A DNA stretch of 64,000 nucleotides from Pseudomonas peli (GCF_900099645.1 NZ_FMTL01000003.1:124001-188000); one strand, 5' to 3'. Positions 38,103 through 49,354 are shown, counted from the stretch's first letter. Notes: generated from the letters alone by a model not told the origin. A program made the numbers and translations.

Positions 38103-38939
38103 ATGCATCAATTGAAAACTCTGGCCCTGGCCACTGCGACCGCCGGCCTGATCGGTCTGGCGCCTTTCGCTGCCTATGCTGCCGAGGGCGATGCCAGCCG
38201 CGAGCTGAGCGAGGCACGCCAGGAAGGCTCGATCTGGACCGCGTTTGCCCTTAACCGCCACCTCAACCCCTTCACCATCGATGTGGATGTGGAGAACGGC
38301 AGCGCCAAGCTGACCGGTAAGGTGGAAACCGATGTTGAGCGCGACCTGGCTGAGCAGATTGCCCTGGGTATCGAAGGGGTGAAAAAGGTCGACAACCAGC
38401 TGACCCTCGACCCGGCCTTTGAAGCCAAGGCCAGCGCCGAGCCGAACCTGTCGCAGCGTTTTGACGACGCGACCCTGGTCGCCACGGTGAAATCCAAGCT
38501 GCTGTGGAACAGCAATACCGAAGGTCTGGATATCAACGTTAATGCGGACAACGGCAAAGTCAGCCTGACCGGTAACGCGCAGACCGCTGAAGCCAAGGAA
38601 CTGGCTGGTCGTTTGGCGGCCAACACCGATGGCGTGCGTGCAGTGAACAATCAGCTGAGCGTCAGCGCCACTGACAGCACCGCTGCCAAGGCGCAGAACG
38701 CCGCCGATGACACCGCTGCGGTGATCAGCGATGCGTGGATCACCAGCAAGGTGAAATCCAGCTTTATCTACAGCCGTAACCTCGACGGTCTGGATATTTC
38801 CGTCGACACCCAAAAGGGCATGGTCAGCCTCAGCGGCACCGTGCTGAGCAATGCCGAGAAGCAACTGGCGATTGAAACCGCCCGCAACATCCGTGGCGTG
38901 CGCGGCGTTGACGCCGATGCTCTGCGCATCGATAGCTAA
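38103..38939 (+). CDS. periplasmic protein with three BON domains
   Basis: A 278-residue exported protein. The signal peptide ends at AYA before AEGD, and three BON domains follow at about 36-105, 120-190 and 206-278. Each repeat ends in a GVxxVxNQL or GVRGVDADAL pattern. OsmY in E. coli has two such domains and is linked to osmotic stress and envelope binding. Here the gene heads four genes behind the sigma-54 promoter. The role is inferred from family: envelope protection or periplasmic chaperone-like activity. Confidence 0.9.
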   Translation: MHQLKTLALATATAGLIGLAPFAAYAAEGDASRELSEARQEGSIWTAFALNRHLNPFTIDVDVENGSAKLTGKVETDVERDLAEQIALGIEGVKKVDNQLTLDPAFEAKASAEPNLSQRFDDATLVATVKSKLLWNSNTEGLDINVNADNGKVSLTGNAQTAEAKELAGRLAANTDGVRAVNNQLSVSATDSTAAKAQNAADDTAAVISDAWITSKVKSSFIYSRNLDGLDISVDTQKGMVSLSGTVLSNAEKQLAIETARNIRGVRGVDADALRIDS

Positions 38940-39022
38940 TTCATCCGGGCGTCGGCCATACCGGTCGCGGCCTGTTGTCTGAGGCTGCCTTGGCAGCCGC
39001 TACAACTCATAGGAGATCCACC

Positions 39023-39457
39023 ATGACTGATAAAACAGAGCAACTTAACGAACTGATCGAAATCACCCGTGACGGCCAGCGCTTCTACCAGCACGCCCAC
39101 GATGAAGTGAAGGACGTGCGCCTGCAGGTGCTGTTCCGTGACATGTCGCAGAGCAAGAGTGAGCTGATCCGCGCGCTGTCGGTAAAAGTTGCTGCCAACC
39201 AGGAAGTCCCGGCCAGCGGCGGCACCTTTGTCGGCAAGCTGCGTCAGGTTTACGCCGATACCAAAGCGACCCTGGTCAGCGACACCGAAGCCACCTACGT
39301 GTCGCAGTTGGAAGAAGCCGAAGACCGCATCCTGCATGCCTTCGAGGATGCTCTGGAAAGCGCCGAGCCAGATGTACAGGCTCTACTGACTGCAGAAATG
39401 CCGAAAGTGCGCGCCAACCATGACCGTATGCGTACCCTGAAACAGTCCATGCAGTAA
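39023..39457 (+). CDS. PA2169-family four-helix protein (DUF2383)
   Basis: A 144-residue soluble helical protein starting at MTDKTEQLNE after AGGAG. The paired helices with HAHDEVKDVRL and the EEAEDRILHAFEDAL motif match DUF2383, which has a ferritin-like four-helix fold. In P. aeruginosa PA2169 is part of anaerobic survival clusters, and no enzyme function is proven. Second gene of the cluster; its length and fold fit the family. Confidence 0.85.
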   Translation: MTDKTEQLNELIEITRDGQRFYQHAHDEVKDVRLQVLFRDMSQSKSELIRALSVKVAANQEVPASGGTFVGKLRQVYADTKATLVSDTEATYVSQLEEAEDRILHAFEDALESAEPDVQALLTAEMPKVRANHDRMRTLKQSMQ

Positions 39458-39464
39458 GCCCGGT

Positions 39465-39488
39465 CCGGTGTGGTTTGCGCCACACCGG
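39465..39488 (+). terminator. intercistronic hairpin
   Basis: CCGGTGTGG (39465-39473) pairs perfectly with CCACACCGG (39480-39488) around a six-base loop, just after the DUF2383 stop. No T run follows, so it may end a fraction of transcripts or protect the upstream mRNA. Confidence 0.45.
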
Positions 39489-39534
39489 GTCTTACCGCGC
39501 CACGGCGCACACTGAGTAAACAAGGAGTATTGCC

Positions 39535-39699
39535 ATGCTGAGTTGGGCCATTACCTTTCTGATTATCGCCATCATCGCTGCAGTCCTGGGCTTCGGTGGT
39601 ATCGCCGGCACCGCCACGGGTATCGCGAAAATTCTCTTCGTGGTGTTCCTGGTGATGTTTGTCGTCTCGTTCATCATGGGCCGTCGCCCACGTGGATAG
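39535..39699 (+). CDS. DUF1328 small membrane protein (YtjA-like)
   Basis: A 54-residue protein, [20 protein letters not shown] and a [14 protein letters not shown] core followed by a second helix and RRPRG. The sequence matches the DUF1328/YtjA family of two-helix inner-membrane proteins often found among stress genes. AAGGAG stands 7 bases before the ATG. It lies between DUF2383 and Ivy genes, so it belongs to the same cluster. Confidence 0.88.
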   Translation: MLSWAITFLIIAIIAAVLGFGGIAGTATGIAKILFVVFLVMFVVSFIMGRRPRG

Positions 39700-39709
39700 A
39701 GGAGCCGCT

Positions 39710-40168
39710 ATGACCATCAAGACGCTGCTTGCCGCCCTCTTGCTGGGCGGCAGTGCGGCGGCTTTGGCCGCGGATACCGATGGCCAATTCCGCCTCAATG
39801 AACTGCTCGCCAGTGACCCTGCCTATCAGGAGACCTGGCAAGAACTGGTGGAAGACGAAAGCCGTTTGCCGGAGTGGGTGATGAACCTCAGCGGCATCGC
39901 CAGCCCCATGCAGGGCCTGGATGACGACGGCGACAAGTACCTGGTCGGCCAGCTGTGTGAAGCGCACAACTGCTTCAATCAGCGCCTCTACGTCGCCTTC
40001 AGCTGGGACAAGGAGGACGCCTACGCACTCTATGTGCAGCTGCCCGACGGCCTGCCGACGGACAAGGCACCCAGCCAGCACGCTACCCTGCGCTGGCTCG
40101 GCGAACCGGATGAAGCGACTCAGCAGTTGCTTCAAGAGCAGCTGAGAAGTGACCCGAACTGGTACTAA
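39710..40168 (+). CDS. Ivy family lysozyme inhibitor
   Basis: Periplasmic protein of 152 residues: the signal peptide ends at ALA before DTDGQF, and the mature domain has the Ivy fold. The inhibitory loop is LCEAHNCFNQRL, with two cysteines and the central His of the family pattern CxxHxC, although E. coli Ivy has CKPHDC. By position it is PA5481 (Ivyp2). Ivy inhibits C-type lysozyme and may restrain the cell's own lytic transglycosylases. Last gene of the cluster; its stop codon is the edge of a repeat element. Confidence 0.87.
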   Translation: MTIKTLLAALLLGGSAAALAADTDGQFRLNELLASDPAYQETWQELVEDESRLPEWVMNLSGIASPMQGLDDDGDKYLVGQLCEAHNCFNQRLYVAFSWDKEDAYALYVQLPDGLPTDKAPSQHATLRWLGEPDEATQQLLQEQLRSDPNWY

Positions 40169-40422
40169 GAGTCTCTTTACGATCTGCTGCGCGTCGGCCC
40201 TGCTGCGTTAAAAACAGGCTCGGTAAGCCGCTTGCGGCTAACGCGCTTTAGCGCGGCCCGGAGGGCGAGTAGAACGAGTAATGCTCATGTACAACAGTAC
40301 ACTTCGCTTGATTCGCTGCGCTCACCCTACGGGCCAGCCGTTGGCTGTTACTCCGCTGCGCTACGTTTCTCGTCTGTTTTTGCCTTGCAGGACTCTAGCT
40401 CGCAAGCTCGTAAAAAGACTCT
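40168..40422. repeat. MITE-like element A (255 bases)
   Basis: Terminal inverted repeats of 17 bases (40168-40184 and 40406-40422) match at 15 positions. Internal blocks at 40184-40199, 40205-40217, 40376-40388 and 40393-40403 recur exactly in reverse orientation at 54268-54283, 54250-54262, 54193-54205 and 54178-54188. It carries about 110 extra central bases compared with the second copy. No coding content is seen. It fills most of the 327 bases between the Ivy gene and the next gene. Confidence 0.75.
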
Positions 40423-40495
40423 CTCCATCTCCTTTGTATAAGCCGCTGTATAAGCCGCGCTATCATCCCGCCCATTGATCTGGGGGAGAGACGGC

Positions 40496-41725
40496 ATGCT
40501 CAATTGGCTGTGGCTGGGGTTTTTCGTGGTGGCGGCCATTGCCGGCCTGTCGCGCTGGTTGCTCGGTGACGACCCGGCGGTGTTCGCTGCCATGGTCGAA
40601 AGCCTGTTTGCCATGGCCAAGCTGTCGGTCGAGGTCATGGTGCTGCTGTTCGGCACCCTGACCTTGTGGCTCGGCCTGCTGCGTATCGCTGAAAAAGCCG
40701 GCCTGGTCGATGCTCTGGCGCGCATGCTCGGCCCACTGTTTGCGCGGTTGATGCCGGAAGTACCGCGCGGCCATCCGGCCCTCGGCCTGATCACCATGAA
40801 CTTCGCCGCCAATGGCCTGGGCCTGGATAACGCCGCCACGCCGATTGGCCTGAAAGCCATGCGCGCCCTGCAAACGCTCAACCCCAGCAGCACCACGGCG
40901 AGTAATGCGCAAATCCTGTTTCTGGTGCTTAACGCCTCGTCGCTGACCCTGCTGCCGGTGACCATCTTTATGTACCGCGCCCAGCAAGGTGCTCCCGATC
41001 CGACTTTGGTGTTTCTGCCGATCCTGCTGGCCACCAGTGCTTCTACCCTGGTCGGCCTGCTGTCGGTGGCGCTGATGCAGCGCCTGCGCCTCTGGGACCC
41101 GGTGGTGCTGGCGTACCTGATCCCCGGCGCGCTGCTGCTCGGCAGCTTTATGGCCGTGCTGGCGACCATGTCCGCCACGGCGCTGGCGGCCCTGTCGTCG
41201 CTGGCCGGCAACCTCACCCTGTTCGGCATCATCATGCTGTTTCTGCTGCTCGGCGCGCTGAAGAAGGTGGCGGTGTACGAGGAGTTTGTCGAAGGCGCCA
41301 AAGAAGGCTTCGACGTGGCCAAGAGCCTGCTGCCCTACCTGGTGGCGATGCTCTGCGCGATTGGCGTATTGCGTGCGTCCGGCGCCTTGGAATTCGGCCT
41401 CGACGGCATTCGTTGGCTGGTCGAGGTGTTCGGTTGGGATACGCGCTTTGTCGAAGCACTGCCCACCGCGCTGGTCAAGCCGTTCTCCGGCAGCGCAGCG
41501 CGCGCCATGCTGATCGAAACCATGCAGACCCAGGGCGTCGACAGCTTTCCCGCGCTGGTCGCCGCGACCATTCAGGGCAGCACGGAAACCACCTTCTACG
41601 TGCTGGCAGTGTACTTCGGTGCGGTGGGCATCCAGCGTGTGCGCCACGCCGTGGGCTGTGCGCTGCTGGCTGAGTTTGCTGGCGTGGTGGCGGCGATCTT
41701 CGTCTGCTACTGGTTCTTCGGCTAA
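40496..41725 (+). CDS. SpmA/SpmB-like nucleoside-recognition membrane protein
   Basis: A 409-residue membrane protein with two Gate (nucleoside recognition) domains, corresponding to spore maturation proteins A and B fused in one chain. The N-half has MLNWLWLGFFVV and the ATPIGLKAMRALQ segment, and the C-half GSAARAMLIETMQTQG and QGSTETTFYVLAVYFG. The start follows GGGGGAGAG. In Bacillus the pair acts in spore core dehydration; in a non-spore-former the role is unknown and probably a transport function. Confidence 0.88.
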   Translation: MLNWLWLGFFVVAAIAGLSRWLLGDDPAVFAAMVESLFAMAKLSVEVMVLLFGTLTLWLGLLRIAEKAGLVDALARMLGPLFARLMPEVPRGHPALGLITMNFAANGLGLDNAATPIGLKAMRALQTLNPSSTTASNAQILFLVLNASSLTLLPVTIFMYRAQQGAPDPTLVFLPILLATSASTLVGLLSVALMQRLRLWDPVVLAYLIPGALLLGSFMAVLATMSATALAALSSLAGNLTLFGIIMLFLLLGALKKVAVYEEFVEGAKEGFDVAKSLLPYLVAMLCAIGVLRASGALEFGLDGIRWLVEVFGWDTRFVEALPTALVKPFSGSAARAMLIETMQTQGVDSFPALVAATIQGSTETTFYVLAVYFGAVGIQRVRHAVGCALLAEFAGVVAAIFVCYWFFG

Positions 41726-41735
41726 GCATTTAGCT

Positions 41736-41825
41736 CCCCTCTCCCACGTGTGGGAGAGGGGCTGGGGGAGAGGGTGAAAAAACACCAAGCCCTCTCCCTA
41801 ACCCTCTCCCGTAAACGGGAGAGGG
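41736..41825. repeat. CCCTCTCCC double hairpin repeat
   Basis: CCCCTCTCCCAC and GTGGGAGAGGGG (41736-41761) form a 12-base stem; CCCTCTCCCGT and ACGGGAGAGGG (41802-41825) form another of 11. The inner arms (GGGGGAGAGGG and CCCTCTCCCTAACCC) also pair. This family of repeats is known from several Pseudomonas genomes. It lies between the Spm-like gene and the convergent DUF5924 gene and may act as a terminator. Confidence 0.85.
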
Positions 41826-41851
41826 AATAAAAGGCACCCACCGCTAAGCCG

Positions 41852-42865
41852 CTACTCCACCACCTTAAACCGCAGCACCCCAATCATCTGCCCGGCTTCG
41901 GTCAGTACCTGCACCTGCCAGCGGCCTACGGCGTCGGCGGGGAAGTTCTGTTTGTGGGTCCAGGCGCGGTAGCCTTCCTTGCGCCCGCCGTGGATATCCA
42001 GGGCGATGCGCTCGACCTCGCCGCCATCGCGACGCCAGACGTGATAAATCCGCTCATTCAGCCCACGCGGTGCGTTGATCGCGGTGTAGGCGAACAGGCC
42101 CTGACTGCGCAGCTGCGCCACGCTCAGTTCCTTGATGCTTTCGCCCGGCGCGCGGTTCTGGTTGTCGAATTCACTGGTGACCGCCACCTCGGTTAGCCAC
42201 AAGGTCGCCGGTGGCACCCAGGTGCGCGCCAACCAGCCGCCTGCGCCGATGGCCAGGGTCATGCCCACCAACAGCAGGCCACGCCACCAACGGCGCACGG
42301 TGATGATCGCGAACAGCGAGGGAAACGACAGCAATACCGCCGCCGCCAGTGCCAGCTGATAGCTCTGCGGGGTGGTCAGTTTGAAGATGATCGGCAGCGC
42401 GGTGAGCAGCACCGCGAACAGCGCCAGGGTGTGATAGGCGAGAAACAGCCAGCGCTTAGGCGCCAGCCACTTGTAGTACAGCGGATCAATGATCGAAATC
42501 AGCGCCGCGCAAGCCAATAGGCCGCTGAACAGCAACTGGCCGCTGTTCCAGGTGGTGGTGATAAAGAAGAACGGCAGAACGAAGAACAGGCTCTCCTGGT
42601 GGATCATCTGCGTGGCATAGCGCAGCAGCGGCGGCGGTAACTCGAAACCGAACCACTGGGCGATGCGCTCGCGCAGGATGTTTTCCAGAATCAGCCACAA
42701 CCAGCTGACCAGCATCACCAGCGCCAGCACCTGCGCCAGTCCGGCATGCCGCTCGACCAGCAGAAAGCTCGCCAACCCCGAGGCAAAGCCAAAGATCGCC
42801 ACCATCCCCGGATTGCGCTGAATCAGGGCGATCAGTTTGAACACCTGTTGTTTCACTGCTTGCAT
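41852..42865 (-). CDS. DUF5924 family membrane protein with DUF2914 domain
   Basis: A 337-residue protein starting at MQAVKQQVFK; a GTG 24 bases further out would overlap the upstream gene. Residues about 15-240 hold six to seven membrane helices (DUF5924), and the last 100 residues resemble the DUF2914 domain (IYHVWRRDGGEVERI, GRWQVQVLTEAGQ), a beta-rich extracytoplasmic module. No function is known. It lies 11 bases after the VOC gene and probably shares its transcript. Confidence 0.8.
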   Translation of the reverse strand: MQAVKQQVFKLIALIQRNPGMVAIFGFASGLASFLLVERHAGLAQVLALVMLVSWLWLILENILRERIAQWFGFELPPPLLRYATQMIHQESLFFVLPFFFITTTWNSGQLLFSGLLACAALISIIDPLYYKWLAPKRWLFLAYHTLALFAVLLTALPIIFKLTTPQSYQLALAAAVLLSFPSLFAIITVRRWWRGLLLVGMTLAIGAGGWLARTWVPPATLWLTEVAVTSEFDNQNRAPGESIKELSVAQLRSQGLFAYTAINAPRGLNERIYHVWRRDGGEVERIALDIHGGRKEGYRAWTHKQNFPADAVGRWQVQVLTEAGQMIGVLRFKVVE

Positions 42866-42876
42866 GGGACGTCCGA

Positions 42877-43224
42877 TTACTCCGACCACACGGCCAGACG
42901 ATTACCACTGGGATCGCTGAACTCGAAGCGTCGCCCGCCGGGGAAGCTGAAAATTTCCTGAGTGATCTGCCCACCTGCCGCCGCCACCTGGGTGCACACA
43001 GCCTGCAGATCCGTGGCGTAGATCACCACCAGCGGCCCGCTACCCGCTGCGCTGTCAGTGGTAAAGCCGCCCTTCATGCGCCCGTCGGTAAAGCTGCTGT
43101 AGTGCGGGCCGTAGTCGGTAAAGCGCCAGCCAAAGACCTGTTCATAAAAATGCTTGAGCGCCGGCAGGTCGACGGCGGCGAACTCGATGTAGTCGATACG
43201 CAGATTCTGTTCGGCTTGGCTCAT
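42877..43224 (-). CDS. VOC family protein
   Basis: A 115-residue vicinal oxygen chelate protein beginning MSQAEQNLRIDYIEFAA. FYEQVFGWRFTDYG and the C-terminal RRFEFSDPSGNRLAVW are typical of this fold. No further substrate clue. It diverges from the epimerase-like gene across about 205 bases. Confidence 0.87.
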   Translation of the reverse strand: MSQAEQNLRIDYIEFAAVDLPALKHFYEQVFGWRFTDYGPHYSSFTDGRMKGGFTTDSAAGSGPLVVIYATDLQAVCTQVAAAGGQITQEIFSFPGGRRFEFSDPSGNRLAVWSE

Positions 43225-43429
43225 GGCGGCATACCTGGGCAAATGGCGGGGCGCAGAGCATAGCGCGCCCAGCCGGCCAGGGCACACGCATCTGTCGCCT
43301 TTCGCCACGCTGTTTGGCCAGCCTTGCCACTGCCTCCGCGCAACCCGCTGGATAGCCTGTAATGGGGTATCACAGTCGTTAGAAATGCAGCACTCGCACC
43401 TTTGTGCGGTGCTGGGTACGGAGAGGGAA

Positions 43430-44380
43430 ATGCGTGTTTTGATCACCGGCGCCGCTGGCTATATTGGCCAGCAGCTGCTTAACCAATTGGCCATACAGCA
43501 CCCGCAGTGGACGCTGATTGCCGCTGATATCCGCCCGCAAAGCCGCGCGGGGCTAAAACTGAATATCGAACCGGTACTGCTTGATACCAGCAACTCAGCC
43601 GCCGTGGCGAGTTGTGTCGCCACTTGGCGGCCGCAGGCGATCGTTCATCTGGCCTCGGTGGTCACACCGCCGCTAGGCATGAGCGAAGAACAGCTGCATG
43701 CCATCGATGTCGGCGGTACCCAATCGTTGATCCAGGCGGCTGCGGCCCATGGCGTCGAACAGTTGATCGTTACCAGCTCCGGCGCCGCCTACGGCTATGA
43801 TCCACAGAATGCCGAGTGGCTGGATGAAGACCAGCCGCTGCGCGGCCATGCACAGTTCGCCTACGCCAAGCACAAACGTGAAGTGGAGATGCTGCTGGCC
43901 GAGGCCCGCACGCAGCACCCGCACCTCAAGCAGCTGGTGCTGCGCCCCGGCACCATTCTTGGCAAACAGGTGAACAACCAGATCACCGAGCTGTTCAAAA
44001 AGCCGTCAGTGCTGGGTATTCGCGGCAGCGATAGCCGCTTCGTATTTATCTGGGATCAGGATGTGGTGGACATCATCTGCCGCGGCCTGCGCCAGCAGAG
44101 CGCCGGCATCTTCAACCTGGCCGGCGATGGCGCGCTATCGCTCAAGGAAATCGCCGAACTGCTTAACAAACCCTACCGCGCCCTGCCAGCCTGGCTGATC
44201 CGCGCCGCGTTGCACGTGCTAAAGCCACTGGGCTTAAGCCCCTACGGTCCTGAGCAAGTGGATTTTCTGCGTTATCGCCCGGTGCTGAGTAACCGCCGGC
44301 TGAAACAGAACTTCGGCTTTAGCCCACGCTATAGCTCGCGCGAAGCGTTTCTGGCGTTTTTACGAGTGCAGGGGATTTAG
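43430..44380 (+). CDS. NAD-dependent epimerase/dehydratase family protein
   Basis: A 316-residue extended short-chain dehydrogenase starting at MRVLITGAAGYIGQQLL, which is the GxxGxxG dinucleotide motif. The catalytic Ser/Tyr/Lys set appears as TSSGAAYGY and YAKHKREVE. The sugar or steroid substrate is not evident. The frame can be extended upstream, but the inner ATG begins exactly at the NAD fold. It converges with the AraC gene, 7 bases apart. Confidence 0.88.
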   Translation: MRVLITGAAGYIGQQLLNQLAIQHPQWTLIAADIRPQSRAGLKLNIEPVLLDTSNSAAVASCVATWRPQAIVHLASVVTPPLGMSEEQLHAIDVGGTQSLIQAAAAHGVEQLIVTSSGAAYGYDPQNAEWLDEDQPLRGHAQFAYAKHKREVEMLLAEARTQHPHLKQLVLRPGTILGKQVNNQITELFKKPSVLGIRGSDSRFVFIWDQDVVDIICRGLRQQSAGIFNLAGDGALSLKEIAELLNKPYRALPAWLIRAALHVLKPLGLSPYGPEQVDFLRYRPVLSNRRLKQNFGFSPRYSSREAFLAFLRVQGI

Positions 44381-44387
44381 CCTGCGG

Positions 44388-45413
44388 TTATTGCGCTTTC
44401 TGCCGCGCCCGATACTCGCCTGGCGTTAACCCAGTCCATTGGCGAAACGCGCGAAAGAACACGCTGGGTTCCGAGTAGCCCAGCAGCAGGGCGATTTCTG
44501 CGGCGGGTAAGTCGCCGGTGCTGAGGTGTTGTTCGGCCAGTTGCTGGCGGGTGTCATTCAGCAGTTGCTGGTAGTTGCAGCCTTCATCGGCCAGGCGCCG
44601 TTGCAGGGTGCGTTCGCTCAGGTGCAGATGGCGCGCCAGCTCGCTGCGGTCCGGCTCGCCGCGCGCCAGTTGTTCACCGAGCAGGGCGACCACACGGGCG
44701 CTTAGCCCTTCGCTGGGCAGACGTGCGAGCAGGGCTTCGGCATGCTGGCGCAGCAGGTTTTGCAATGGCGGGTTGGCCTGGATCAGCGGCGCTTTGGCCA
44801 GGCTGCGCGGCAGAACGATGCCGTAATCACTGGCGGCAAATTGCAGCGGGCAGGCGAAAGTCTCGCGGTAGCTGTCCAGCGTCGGCGGTTCGGGGTGAAC
44901 AAACTGCGCGCGCAGCAGCTGCCAGTTATCCAGCAGCGGGTGCAGCATCTGCACCCAGCAGGCCATCAGCGCCAGGACGCGGGTGCGGGTGGCCGGCAGC
45001 TCGGGATGCAGCGGGCGGTAGAGCAGCTGCAGCTCCTCGCCTTGTTCGCGCAGTTGTACTTCGCCGCCCTCGCCCACTAGGCGCTGATAGCGCAGCCCGG
45101 CGGCCAGCGCGTCGCCGAGGGTCGGACTACTCTGCAAGAGGTAACCGAGCACGCTGAACGGGCCAGGGGCGAGGTTGCAGCCCAGGGCCAGGCCGGGTTC
45201 CGCATGTTCGATACGGCTGAGGTGTTGCCACAGTTGTTCCTGAGTGGCGAAAGGCACGCGCGCATCGGGGTCGCTGAGTTGGCTGTCGTGCAGTTCGCAG
45301 GCGCTCATCAATTGAGCGCGATCAACGCCCAGGCGGCTGGCGGCATGCAGCACCGCCAGAGTGATGCTGGCGCTAACCGAGGTGTGGAGTGAGTCGAGTG
45401 GGTTCTTGGGCAT
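44388..45413 (-). CDS. AraC family transcriptional regulator
   Basis: A 341-residue regulator with an N-terminal effector domain of the Arabinose_bd type (about 20-200) and a C-terminal AraC double helix-turn-helix (LHLSERTLQRRLADEG, then LLGYSEPSVFFRAFRQWTG). An ATG at 45476 would add 21 residues, but the homologous region starts at MPKNPLDSLH. It diverges from the TAXI transporter gene, suggesting that transporter as its target. Confidence 0.9.
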   Translation of the reverse strand: MPKNPLDSLHTSVSASITLAVLHAASRLGVDRAQLMSACELHDSQLSDPDARVPFATQEQLWQHLSRIEHAEPGLALGCNLAPGPFSVLGYLLQSSPTLGDALAAGLRYQRLVGEGGEVQLREQGEELQLLYRPLHPELPATRTRVLALMACWVQMLHPLLDNWQLLRAQFVHPEPPTLDSYRETFACPLQFAASDYGIVLPRSLAKAPLIQANPPLQNLLRQHAEALLARLPSEGLSARVVALLGEQLARGEPDRSELARHLHLSERTLQRRLADEGCNYQQLLNDTRQQLAEQHLSTGDLPAAEIALLLGYSEPSVFFRAFRQWTGLTPGEYRARQKAQ

Positions 45414-45641
45414 GGCTTGATTCTGCCCAAAGCTGTGGCCTGAAGGTAGCGTTAAGACGTCTAGGGTTTGTTCCATTCGCGCCGCCGCGAACGAAACGGC
45501 AACAGACCCTCGCTAACACTTGGTTACCAGGGGAGCGGGTATTACTCCGTGCAACCTGTGGCTGAGCGGTTAGACTCTTGCTCTATGGACGCACTCAAAA
45601 GGTGCGTTCGGCTTAAAAATAAACAGAAAAGGAGAACTCCC

Positions 45642-46613
45642 ATGAAAGGTAAATCCCTGGCATGGGCCCTGTCCGCTGCACTCGCAGGTATTACCCTGAG
45701 CAGCGCCGTACAGGCCGAAGAGAAATTCGTCACCATCGGCACCGGTGGTCAAACCGGCGTTTATTACGTTGCCGGTCAATCGATCTGCCGTTTCCTCAAT
45801 CGCGGTGCGGCTGAGCACGGTATCAAGTGCAACGCGCCAGCCAGCGGCGGCGGCGTGGCCAACGTCAACGGCATCCGCAGTGGCGAATTCAATTTCGGCA
45901 TCATGCAGTCAGATCACCAGTTCAAGGCCATGAAGGGCGTTGCGCCGTTCGAGAAAGAAGGCGCCATGGAGGACATCCGTGCGGTGTTCTCGCTGCAGAG
46001 TGAGGTGTTCACCATCCTCGCCCGCCGTGATGCCAACATCGCCAGCTTCGATGACCTCAAAGGCAAGCGCGTAAACATCGGCAACCCAGGTTCCGGTCAG
46101 CGCGACACCCTGGAAGAGATCATGCAGGTCAAGGGCTGGGATCGTTCCGCCTTCTCCCTGGCCGCCGAGCTGAAGCCGGCTGAGCAGGCTTCTGCCCTGG
46201 GCGACAACAATATCGACGCGATGACCTACTTCGTTGGCCATCCGAATGGCGCGATCCAGGAAGCCACCACCACCACCGACGCGGTACTGGTGCCGGTGAC
46301 CGGTGCGGAAATCGACAAGCTGCTGGCCGAGAAGAGCTACTACACCAAAGCCGATATCCCAGGCGGCGTTTACAAGGGCAGCGATGCGCCAACCCCTTCG
46401 ATTGGCGGCAAGGCGGTGCTTTCCACCTCGGCCAATGCCAGCCCGGAAGTGGTTTACCAGCTGGTTAAATCGGTCTTCGACAACATTGATCGCTTCAAGC
46501 GTCTGCACCCTGCATTTGCCGACCTGAAAGAAGCAGACATGATCAAAGTCGGCCTCAGCGCCCCGCTGCACGAAGGCGCCGTGCGTTATTACAAAGAGCG
46601 CGGCTGGTTGTAA
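45642..46613 (+). CDS. TAXI family TRAP transporter solute-binding protein
   Basis: A 323-residue periplasmic protein. The signal peptide ends at VQA before EEKFVTIG, and GTGGQTGVYY is a hallmark of TAXI proteins, as is NGIRSGEFNFGIMQSD. Known TAXI ligands are dicarboxylates and glutamate, among others; the ligand here is unknown. AAGGAG precedes the start. A hairpin terminator lies between it and the permease gene, as expected if the binding protein is made in excess. Confidence 0.92.
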   Translation: MKGKSLAWALSAALAGITLSSAVQAEEKFVTIGTGGQTGVYYVAGQSICRFLNRGAAEHGIKCNAPASGGGVANVNGIRSGEFNFGIMQSDHQFKAMKGVAPFEKEGAMEDIRAVFSLQSEVFTILARRDANIASFDDLKGKRVNIGNPGSGQRDTLEEIMQVKGWDRSAFSLAAELKPAEQASALGDNNIDAMTYFVGHPNGAIQEATTTTDAVLVPVTGAEIDKLLAEKSYYTKADIPGGVYKGSDAPTPSIGGKAVLSTSANASPEVVYQLVKSVFDNIDRFKRLHPAFADLKEADMIKVGLSAPLHEGAVRYYKERGWL

Positions 46614-46659
46614 GCAGCCCACGCTGCCCGCTTTAACGGGCTAGTGTTTTCAGATAAGC

Positions 46660-46688
46660 AAACCCGCAGCTGCAAGGCTGCGGGTTTT
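46660..46688 (+). terminator. terminator or attenuator between the TRAP genes
   Basis: AAACCCGCAGC and GCTGCGGGTTT form an 11-base perfect stem with a six-base loop and a short T tail. It is 47 bases past the binding-protein stop and 21 before the permease start. Confidence 0.8.
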
Positions 46689-46708
46689 GCCGTTTTCCGT
46701 ACTCTCGA

Positions 46709-49279
<2,571 letters not shown>

Positions 49280-49312
49280 GCGGCTGATCTTTGCCCAGCG
49301 TCGGTTAACAAA

Positions 49313-49334
49313 AAAGGCAGCTCCGGCTGCCTTT
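49313..49334. terminator. bidirectional terminator
   Basis: AAAGGCAGC and GCTGCCTTT pair perfectly around TCCG. On the minus strand six T residues follow, so it mainly ends the phospholipase operon; on the plus strand it can also stop the permease transcript. Confidence 0.85.
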
Positions 49335-49354
49335 GCTATCTGTGGTGGTTTGCT

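Noticed and set aside
40168..40422. An insertion sequence with transposase
   Set aside because: The element is too short and contains no coding frame with transposase features; it is at most a non-autonomous element.
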